Positions 10,299 through 18,008 of a stretch of 64,000 nucleotides of DNA are shown here, piece by piece. The DNA comes from Parietichytrium sp. I65-24A (taxonomy: Eukaryota; Sar; Bigyra; Thraustochytrida; Thraustochytriidae). The position numbers and the translations under genes were made by a program. Where the stretch lies: positions 62,001-126,000 of the forward strand of contig BLSF01000080.1 in NCBI GenBank assembly GCA_012862575.1. Reading direction: 5' to 3'. Numbering within the stretch: the stretch's first letter is position 1; the number at the start of each line of letters is the position of its first letter. Under the pieces are notes generated by a model. It was not told the DNA's origin, searched no databases, and saw only the letters and a program-made list of their open reading frames with translations.

Positions 10299-13200
10299 AT
10301 GGCTGACGAGGGCGGCGCAGATGGGGGGAAACAGCGCGCGGATATGAAGTATGTTCCATGGCTAGTCATCGTCGCTCTTCAGCGACCTTTGTGGTACCTC
10401 CTGTGCTTTATTGGGCTTGGCGCCACCTGCGGGCTCATGACGTACAGATTCATTGACCTGTCTGATCCCCTGGCAGGCCTCCGACTGGTGAACGATCCTG
10501 TTGCGGAGCAGGCTGACGGTTTCATCCTCGGAACTTACGCTGCCAACAATTTTTGGGCAGAGTACGAAGGCTCAACTGGGTCGGTGAAGCGCATTCAGCA
10601 ATCTGTCGGCTATAGATGCATGACGTTGCTCTTTGTCAGCCATGAGGCTGACAATGTGTTTACGCCTGAGCGAATTGAGGTTATGAAAGCCATCATTTCT
10701 GAGGTACAATCTTTTGGTGGCTTTGTGGACTACTGCCAAGTGAACCCCAACACAGGCATTTGCATCCCTTTCGATTCTGTCTTCAACTACCTGAATGTTA
10801 GTCGTGCTTCCCCACAAAGTCAAGCTCAGATTGACGCTCAGCTTGGCCTATTGTGGGAACGCAACAACGACCCGGATGATGATTTCGACGTCACTAGTTT
10901 TTTTCATCAATCGTTCGCAGGATACGCCCAACCGAAGTCAAATATGACGCGAGCCCATGCATGTTTCGGGCTTCCGATGGCCGGCTACTTCAACGAAAAT
11001 GATCGTCGAGAGGAACAAACACTTAACTTGCAGGACTGGATGGTCGCATCTGGCATGAAAGACTACCTCATGAGTATCTACGAGTATCCTCGAGCTGGGA
11101 TAACAACTTACACAAATCAGGGCCACTTGGAGGACATCCTTACCAACGAGATCTTGATGCAAGATATCATGCATTGCATTTTCGCAATTGTATTCGTGCT
11201 AGTTGTCATGACTCTCCACATGAGGAGTCTCTTCCTTGCGTCTTGTGCGCTACTGCAGATTCTCCTGAGCTTCCCTATCGCATTTTTCATCTACCGTATA
11301 ATTATTGGGATCGAGCTATTCGGAGGCTTGCAAAGCATTGCCATTTTCGTCGTGATCGGGGTGGGCGCGGACGACTGCTTCATCTACGTCGACGCCTACA
11401 AGCAAGCGCTGCAGTTTGTAGAGTCCCCTCTTTGGGACTCCGAGACGAGGCTCTCGTTCGCATACAAACGGGCAAAGTTCACCATGCTTGTGACGACGCT
11501 GACGACTGGGTTCGCATTTGTCATGTTATCAATCTCCAGTATCCCGACCGTTCGATATTTTGGAATCTTTGCTGCGATACTGGTTCTCACCAACTTTTTG
11601 ATGGTCATGACGATGTTCACATGCGCACTAGTGTTGTGGGATCGCTATTTCCGGAGGATGGGATGCAGGCGAAGGCCCTCACAGGAAAGAGTCGTCGGAG
11701 ACAGTTCGAAAGTTGATACTATAGATACCGAGCTGTCCACGGAAAGTTTGTCACAAGCCCAAACCGCACCAGCGCATGACGAGAAAAGGTCGCGATTGTG
11801 GAGATTCTGGACAAACAACGTGAAGTGTCAACTCAAACACTTTATAACCGTCAAAGAGGACTTTGTGGACAAGGATTTGGTGGAGTACGATGCTCTCTCA
11901 GTAGCGTCTTCCGGAAGAAAGAGCTTGCGTGCAGACCCACTTGCAGACGATGGGGATGTCGAAGATTCAGAAAAGAAGTCTGAGAGGAGCATCGCCAACT
12001 CATGTAGGGGTTTGCATTATTCCGTAGAGCCGCGCTCGTTTCTTGGCGAGCTTGTGGAAAGTGATTACCTTCGCAAGCCCCTTCCCAATCACAAATTGCA
12101 CCGAGTGACACAATTCTTAGTCAAACCTCGCAACAGAGCTGTGATCATGGTGGTTTTCGCTTGCATAGCAATTTCATGCATAGCAGTCTCCTCGCAATTG
12201 AAAATTGCTACAAAGGAAAACCCATTCTGGCCAGAAGGCCACTTCTTCTGGTGGTATCGCCAATGTGTTCCTGACCAGTTCCACGATGCCGCGGCAAGCC
12301 CTCGCAAAAGCTTTCACATACCTCACGGGCTTGAAGAGCCGTTTGCAAACCGAACAGGAACAAAGGATACAATCCCAGGGGATTTCGGCGCGCCAATCTT
12401 CTCTTCAACGATTGATTTTGAAGACCCAAGTACTCAAGAGTACATTTACGAAGAATGCAGGCAAGTTTTTGAAACGGATAGAAATTTGTACATGGGTGGT
12501 GACGGCTCCCAATCAGGATTTTGCTACATGGTAGCCTTTGCGCTGTGGCGCAGAGCACAAAACCAAACCTTTCCGATTGAGAAGCCTGCGAAGGTCTCTC
12601 CAAAATTAGACATACAGTTCCCCAAAGAAGCCATGTTGGATGGCGAGCCTTTCACGGATTTGTTGCTCGAGTTCGTCGACCGGGCGCAATTTGAGCCATT
12701 CAAGCGCCAAATCTGCCTTGCTCAGGATCGTGGCGAAAATTCAAGCCGTCTGGGAATGATTTTTGGCTTTCAAACCTTTGGAACTTCCTTGGACTGGGAA
12801 GATCCGTACTCGAAGCGCGTGATCGTGGATCGTGAATGGGAATTGTTTTTAGAGGTCCTACGAAAAGATCTCCCTCCTTCCATGGGATCCCCAGAGAATC
12901 TCTACATCACAGACTGGGACTACTTTGTTCTGATGAAAACGCAATGGTTTTTCATCGTGAACAGCTTTTCTAGTCTTGGACTCTCTACCCTCCTTACGTT
13001 GGGTTTTCTAGTGGTCGCGACGCGGAATTGGAAAGTCACTCTGTTGGCGGGGTTCACTATTGTCGGAATAACCGGAACCGTTCTCGGACTCGTCGTTCTC
13101 CTTGGTTGGGAGCTCGATACGATTATTTCAGTCAGCATCACGCTTCTCGTTGGTTTTGTCGCGGACTATACCATCCATTTGGCTGTGGCATACGATGAAG

Positions 13201-15254
13201 CGAATAGGGAGCGCGGCATCTACCGTCCGGACGAGAAAGTGGACCACGTAATGCGAAATATGGGAGTTTCTATCGCAGCTGGAGCCGCCAGCACATTTGG
13301 CGCAAGCACCATGCTCTTGCCAACCACAATCCGCTTCTTCACTCAGTTTGGAGCATTTCTAAGCCTTGCCGTTGGTGTGGCGATAGTGTGGGGTATCGTC
13401 TTTTTCCCTTCATTGCTTTCAAGATTCGGCCCATCAGGGGCAAAAGGCAGATTCATGTCGTGCTTGGAGAACGAAGAGGGGACTCGACTGTACGACACCA
13501 GCTATCATGCGAAGCGCACGAGAAGGGCTGCTTTCATTGCAGACAAGATCGCTCTTCTATTCTTCGTCGGCATTTTCTGCGCAGTTTTCTTTGGATACGG
13601 GGTGCGGACAAACTCATTCCTCTGGACACTACCACCGGAAAACCAAGTGGAAGTTCCTGATGTTTGGCCAGATGCTGGCATGCCTCCTCTAGAGGATCTG
13701 GATCAAGGCCGCTGGTACGCCATGTCACCTGGCGGGGAGACCATGTGCGCGAGCGGGGAGCCGTATTCCTTCTTCTTCCGCCGTGGGCGCTCTGACAATG
13801 CGAGCCTCATCATTGAGTTTGAGTCTGGTCAAGTGTGCTGGAATTTTGAGACCTGTAGAGCGGAGAATCAGTTCATACGAGACAATGTCGACATTATCAC
13901 CTCCAAGTTCGCAGATTCGTTTCAAGGAAATTCTCAGCCTCAAGGGCTCGCGGACCCAGCCGGACCTCACTCAGATTCTCATCATCTCTTCATCCCACTT
14001 TGCACCGCTGATTTTCACTGGGGCAACAACACAAAGGACTATGAAGGCGAGGTGGTTCTCCACCACAAGGGAGCCGTAAACGCATTTTCTGCTTTGAATT
14101 GGGTTCTGGGACAGTTCGAAGCGCTTGGTTTGGCAAGCGTCCTCATTACGGGTGTCGACTCCGGGTCCTACGCATCCATCATGTATGCTGGAGTAGTGTC
14201 AGCCTGGTTGGAGCTCTCCGGAAATGCTTGGGATGTCTCGCTCACTCAGCACGGAGACTCTGGAGTTGGTCTTTTTGCACCAGGGTTCTTACCCAAGGCT
14301 CTTGGTGCGTGGGGTGCCTCGTTGCGCAGCGATTTGCTGAATCTTGATTTTGGCAATCAAACGTTTGAGGTTCCAATTTGGCTCGTCGCACCGGATGGAT
14401 TTGAGAACCTTCTTTTGCTTTGGACGAACAACTACAACTTGACCGAGCTGGCGAGCTGCGTCGAATCGTATTTGAATGTAAGCGCGGGAGACGCATTTTT
14501 GGACCTCTTCGACGGAGATGGTCCGAGTAATGTCTTTGCAGCTTGCTCCGCAAATTTGACACTTCCAAATAACGGAACAGACCTACCGAGGCTGCCAACG
14601 TTTGGGATGAAGACGGAGGAATTGAAAGACGATAGTCTGGATGCTTTGCCGTGGATTGACTGGGTAAATATGACATGCATGCAAAGGGAATTGACAAATT
14701 TGGACAGCACTGCGCCCGCGAGCAGTGGCCTTGAGTGGTGGGAAGACTGCATCAATATCACTGGGTCCATCAACATCACGTCCTTCGACCCGCTGGATTT
14801 TTTCTTTGATGGGAACAGTGCACTTCAGCTCATTCCATCCATGTACCTGCTTTCCAGCATTCGCTTTTTCTACCACCGGTTCTCTCAATTTACATCTGCG
14901 TACGACTACCAGGCTGCACGGCAGCTAGCGGTTCAATACCTTGAGACTCCACTCCCCGGCGTTACAATCAGTGAGCAAAAGCTCTTTCACGAGACCTCCA
15001 CGATGCTCTATGACCTTTACCTGCCCTTTTGCCCGCCAAATTACCATCACTTTCTCGTTCCGGGAGACATACACGGCCACCTAAATAGAGACAGACACTA
15101 TCGGGTTTTGAACCACGAGCTTTTCCAAGTATTATACGGGTGGACTGCTGGAGTAGACACAGAAGGGCTGTCAGACACTTGGGACTGCAGAGTCCAAGAT
15201 CCGGAAGGCTGTGTGTTTGGCGTGGACACGAGGTTGCATACAAAGTACTTTTGA
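10299..15254 (+). CDS. Dispatched/Patched-like RND protein with C-terminal Notum-like ectodomain
   Basis: A 1651-residue single-exon protein. The ATG at 10299 precedes TM1 (about 22-55); the upstream extension begins only with GTG. The first ectodomain (about 60-285) leads to a sterol-sensing-type TM block (287-455) with GVGADDCFIYVDAYKQA, whose D358 and D359 sit in the GxxxDD motif of Dispatched/Patched/NPC1 proteins. After a cytoplasmic linker come TM7 (about 610), a second ectodomain and a second TM block (about 875-1040) with VGFVADYTIH (D956) and GVSIAAGAASTFGA. A thirteenth TM (about 1079-1100) then leads into a roughly 550-residue ectodomain with no further TM. From about 1141 this follows the Notum/pectinacetylesterase family: MCASGEPYSFFFRRG, FESGQVCWNFETC, FIPLCTADFHWG, VLITGVDSGSY, QHGDSGVGLF, PIWLVAPDGFE and CPPNYHH. 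In the GxSxG motif the nucleophile position is Asp1287 (GVDSG); Asp1366 and His1583/1584 can fill the other triad positions. Sequons cluster in the tail, fitting a lumenal or outside location. The transported cargo is unknown. Confidence 0.85.
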   Translation: MADEGGADGGKQRADMKYVPWLVIVALQRPLWYLLCFIGLGATCGLMTYRFIDLSDPLAGLRLVNDPVAEQADGFILGTYAANNFWAEYEGSTGSVKRIQQSVGYRCMTLLFVSHEADNVFTPERIEVMKAIISEVQSFGGFVDYCQVNPNTGICIPFDSVFNYLNVSRASPQSQAQIDAQLGLLWERNNDPDDDFDVTSFFHQSFAGYAQPKSNMTRAHACFGLPMAGYFNENDRREEQTLNLQDWMVASGMKDYLMSIYEYPRAGITTYTNQGHLEDILTNEILMQDIMHCIFAIVFVLVVMTLHMRSLFLASCALLQILLSFPIAFFIYRIIIGIELFGGLQSIAIFVVIGVGADDCFIYVDAYKQALQFVESPLWDSETRLSFAYKRAKFTMLVTTLTTGFAFVMLSISSIPTVRYFGIFAAILVLTNFLMVMTMFTCALVLWDRYFRRMGCRRRPSQERVVGDSSKVDTIDTELSTESLSQAQTAPAHDEKRSRLWRFWTNNVKCQLKHFITVKEDFVDKDLVEYDALSVASSGRKSLRADPLADDGDVEDSEKKSERSIANSCRGLHYSVEPRSFLGELVESDYLRKPLPNHKLHRVTQFLVKPRNRAVIMVVFACIAISCIAVSSQLKIATKENPFWPEGHFFWWYRQCVPDQFHDAAASPRKSFHIPHGLEEPFANRTGTKDTIPGDFGAPIFSSTIDFEDPSTQEYIYEECRQVFETDRNLYMGGDGSQSGFCYMVAFALWRRAQNQTFPIEKPAKVSPKLDIQFPKEAMLDGEPFTDLLLEFVDRAQFEPFKRQICLAQDRGENSSRLGMIFGFQTFGTSLDWEDPYSKRVIVDREWELFLEVLRKDLPPSMGSPENLYITDWDYFVLMKTQWFFIVNSFSSLGLSTLLTLGFLVVATRNWKVTLLAGFTIVGITGTVLGLVVLLGWELDTIISVSITLLVGFVADYTIHLAVAYDEANRERGIYRPDEKVDHVMRNMGVSIAAGAASTFGASTMLLPTTIRFFTQFGAFLSLAVGVAIVWGIVFFPSLLSRFGPSGAKGRFMSCLENEEGTRLYDTSYHAKRTRRAAFIADKIALLFFVGIFCAVFFGYGVRTNSFLWTLPPENQVEVPDVWPDAGMPPLEDLDQGRWYAMSPGGETMCASGEPYSFFFRRGRSDNASLIIEFESGQVCWNFETCRAENQFIRDNVDIITSKFADSFQGNSQPQGLADPAGPHSDSHHLFIPLCTADFHWGNNTKDYEGEVVLHHKGAVNAFSALNWVLGQFEALGLASVLITGVDSGSYASIMYAGVVSAWLELSGNAWDVSLTQHGDSGVGLFAPGFLPKALGAWGASLRSDLLNLDFGNQTFEVPIWLVAPDGFENLLLLWTNNYNLTELASCVESYLNVSAGDAFLDLFDGDGPSNVFAACSANLTLPNNGTDLPRLPTFGMKTEELKDDSLDALPWIDWVNMTCMQRELTNLDSTAPASSGLEWWEDCINITGSINITSFDPLDFFFDGNSALQLIPSMYLLSSIRFFYHRFSQFTSAYDYQAARQLAVQYLETPLPGVTISEQKLFHETSTMLYDLYLPFCPPNYHHFLVPGDIHGHLNRDRHYRVLNHELFQVLYGWTAGVDTEGLSDTWDCRVQDPEGCVFGVDTRLHTKYF

Positions 15255-15297
15255 GTACATCTTTTTAAGATTTGCGTTTCTACTTTAGCACCAAATG

Positions 15298-15303
15298 AAT
15301 AAA
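15298..15303 (+). terminator. Polyadenylation signal of the RND gene
   Basis: A canonical AATAAA lies 43 bp after the stop codon, at a plausible distance for 3' end formation. Confidence 0.6.
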
Positions 15304-15593
15304 AATATGTACAAAGTGTGTTTGCCTGTCAAAAGTGTCAATAAGTTCTCGATGGAAACATTGCCTGTCCGGACTCTTCAGAGCTCGAGCCTCACCGTGC
15401 CTTGTCCTTGGGGTTGGATCACCGTTCTACAAGAAGATCTGCGATTCGATCACGAAGCCGGTTCTTTATTCTGATATTCTGACATCGTTCCAGCGGAGGC
15501 GAACGACAGTGAGCAGCTATGACCCCTGCCTGCCATAGTTTGAGGTCGGTCCTTTCAAAGACAAGTACTTTCGCACTTCTGAGAAGCTCTCCC

Positions 15594-15612
15594 AAGACCT
15601 GCATTTTGCAGG
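15594..15612. repeat. Hairpin, second copy of a shared motif
   Basis: AAGACCTGCATTTTGCAGG is identical over 19 bases to 9090-9107 except for the flanks. The arms CCTGCA / TGCAGG are perfect. Confidence 0.7.
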
Positions 15613-15913
15613 GTTTGACTGCTTCGAGACCAAACATCTATTCAAGCATACTCAAGCCATACCCGTCCATACAGCCCAGTAGTCTCTTCGCGAAGACATA
15701 TCTTCACCATCTCCGACCCTACCGTCTCGCCTAACCATTCTTACCACCCGCTGTCATTCCAAACGGAGCACTGTCAAAGTGTACGCGAGATTTTGCGAGG
15801 AACAGTGCCATATTTGTATGCCATCTACGAGAGTATACAATAGTAGCTAGCTAGCTGTATCGTCGTGCGGTTAGAGAGCGAAGAAGTCTCACGAGAAAAG
15901 AGCGACAGAGGAG

Positions 15914-16996
15914 ATGAGTGAGACGGAGACTAGCAGTGCAGAAAGTGCAGAAAGTGCAGAAAGCATGCAATCGGGTAAATCGATGGGCGATAGTTTGCCC
16001 GAAGAAGCGGTCGCGGAGGAATGCAGCAATGGCGAGGACGAGGAGATGTGCCGATTCTGCTTTGAAAGCGCGAGGAAAGTGGACTTGATCACTCCGTGCG
16101 CGTGCCGAGGGTCGATAGAATTCGTGCACGAAGAATGCCTGAAGAAATGGCAAGTCACGGTGCTCATGAGCGCTCGCGCGCAAGAGAATCGCCATTTGGT
16201 ATGCAATGCGTGCCATGAGAACTTCTCGGTGGGCCCGCCATCGCGAGCGGAAGTGCTGATGCATGTGCTCGGCCCTAGATTCCCGCCGGCCATCCAAAGC
16301 GGAGCGCTTTTGGTTGCTACAGAGTCGCTGAGTCGCGAATCTCTGCCTGCGTGGGCCGAACGCATTCCGCTGGCGATCCGTACCCTGATCGAGGTAAAGA
16401 GGGCGCATTGGGTCCAGTCAGTGTATCTCATCACCTCTACTGGTTACACTGGGGACGACGCGGAGGTGTCCGACGATGACTACATTGAGGCCGTCAACCT
16501 TACCAGGGTCATGACAGGGGAAGTTGAGAAACCCATCTCTGGCCGCGTTTTACGCGCGATGGAGGACAATCCGCAGCTCAACTTTGTGCACCACAACGGT
16601 GGCCCAGTAGAGTGGGGCACCTCAGAGCTCGCGCTGTTTGGGGTGAGCGCCTCCCTTGATCTGGAGGCATTTCAGTCGGGAGCGAGTGGTGAATTCACTT
16701 GCTTTCCGTCTGAATGCGCCCAATGGAAAGTCCTGGTCGTGCCTCTAGACGTAGGCATTGTAATTGCGAACGCTGTTCTGGAACAGCGAGGCCAGCTTCT
16801 GCATGGCCTTTTTCATACCTTTTCAGGCTTTGCGCGATGGACTCGTGGTCAATTGTTGGGCGAGGCCGCTAGGGGGTCGTGGGGTCTTGTACCAGCAGAG
16901 CAGAGCCGCTCTGAGTACATTCAAGATTCGGCTCCGACTTCCACTTTCTGGCAGACTATGTTGCAAAGGTCCATCCTTCCAGAGAGCGCACAATAG
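15914..16996 (+). CDS. RING-CH (MARCH-type) protein fused to a DUF179/AlgH-like domain
   Basis: A 360-residue protein from the ATG at 15914. After a Ser/Glu-rich N-terminus with AES repeats comes a complete C4HC3 RING-CH finger: C46, C49, C62, C64, H72, C75, C97 and C100, the spacing of MARCH-type E3 ligases. No membrane segment follows, unlike most MARCH proteins. Residues about 125-345 instead resemble DUF179/UPF0301 (bacterial AlgH/YqgE): GALLVATESL, SVYLITSTGY, HHNGGPVEWG and FSGFARWTRGQLLGEAARGS, with the GGPV and GxxxWxxGQL landmarks in order. The DUF179 function is not established in any organism I know. Ubiquitin ligase activity is inferred from the intact zinc ligands. The RING assignment is very secure, the DUF179 one good. 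Confidence 0.85.
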   Translation: MSETETSSAESAESAESMQSGKSMGDSLPEEAVAEECSNGEDEEMCRFCFESARKVDLITPCACRGSIEFVHEECLKKWQVTVLMSARAQENRHLVCNACHENFSVGPPSRAEVLMHVLGPRFPPAIQSGALLVATESLSRESLPAWAERIPLAIRTLIEVKRAHWVQSVYLITSTGYTGDDAEVSDDDYIEAVNLTRVMTGEVEKPISGRVLRAMEDNPQLNFVHHNGGPVEWGTSELALFGVSASLDLEAFQSGASGEFTCFPSECAQWKVLVVPLDVGIVIANAVLEQRGQLLHGLFHTFSGFARWTRGQLLGEAARGSWGLVPAEQSRSEYIQDSAPTSTFWQTMLQRSILPESAQ

Positions 16997-17350
16997 TGGG
17001 TGGTCACAGAATCTTTTCTCCTTCAGTTACCTTGCACAGCTCTTTTTTCGCTTCTGGCCCTGCTCGCCCCTACTCATCTCGATGTCGATGCTGCGTCTTC
17101 TTTGTCATTTTCATCCTGTCAGTTCGAGCGTCGGCAACTATATACATGTATCACTACTACCAGCATATGTAAATTATCGTCTTCAATTCCTTTTTCTTTC
17201 AGTTATTTGCATAGTTACAGTACACCCTCTCGGACATTAAAGGACTGCTGACATGCTCGCGTGGGTGCCTTCGGTCTGAATTACTTTGGTTCCAGACTTC
17301 TATTCCGGTCACTCCATTGGTTCCCCACCAGGAGTCAGTTTGGATGATGC

Positions 17351-17511
17351 ACCCCACCTTCCGATAGGGTTTGTTTACTCTGCACTTCGTGGCTTCACTT
17401 AAAGTGAATGATGGGTTCTGAATCTCGTGAATTAGGGTTCCGGGGGCGGCCGCTGGTGGAGCCACGCAGCCACGAAGTGCAGCGTAAACAAACCCCCTCG
17501 GAAGGTGGGGT
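17351..17511. repeat. Element with 44-bp terminal inverted repeats
   Basis: The left arm (17351-17394) and the right arm (17468-17511) are inverted copies matching at 41 of 44 positions by eye, around a 73-bp centre. A related copy stands alone at 48271-48319. Shorter outer inverted words (TTGGTTCCC at 17317, GGGAACCAA at 17559) extend the fold. No open frame or transposase is present, so it is non-autonomous or simply a palindrome-forming repeat. No target-site duplication is obvious here. Confidence 0.75.
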
Positions 17512-17522
17512 GGGAGCCGCGC

Positions 17523-17545
17523 AAGTGAAGCCCCGAAGTGCAGGG
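17523..17545 (+). repeat. Partial copy of the dispersed repeat
   Basis: AAGTGAAGCCCCGAAGTGCA matches the outer end of the dispersed repeat with one mismatch, directly beside the inverted-repeat element. Confidence 0.6.
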
Positions 17546-18008
17546 TGGCGAGCACCATGGGAACCAAGTGTCGAGAGCAGCTGGTCGCGGTAGGACCTGG
17601 GACACATCGTCGGCTCTCAGTGTGATCCCCTGAATGAATGGCTGATTGACGCATGACGACTTATTTGCAATGTGAAAGAATAGGACTTGTGCCTGCTTGG
17701 TTGCTTGGCTGTATGACAGCGATCGGACCACGAACGGAGTTGTGAAAGACAGAGCGATCAGCGATTCTCTTGGAGTACGTGCAATCCAATTGTCGACACA
17801 TTTTTTAATATTTACTTGCTTCTTTCGTTCTGGTATTCTTGGGTACCCCTGGGGTGCTACAAATAGCCCATTTCATTAAAAACAAAAAAGGATTATCACG
17901 TACTACAGTAAAGTTGATATTAAAATGGAAATCAAGCCATATGTCCAACACAGTGGTTAACCTCACAGCCTCCCATGGTACATACGCACATACGCACAAA
18001 GACTCGGT

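Larger units (their letters stand above)
15255..15913. other. Intergenic region between two plus-strand genes
   Basis: Holds the 3' end of the RND gene (AATAAA at 15298), a second copy of the ACCTGCA hairpin motif (15594-15612) and the leader of the RING-CH gene, with repeated AGCTAGCTAG near 15844-15854. No gene is seen. Confidence 0.6.
16997..18008. other. Convergent intergenic region with repeat element
   Basis: Contains the 3' ends of two converging genes and a structured repeat region at 17317-17567 (listed separately). The rest is unremarkable. No gene is seen. Confidence 0.6.
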
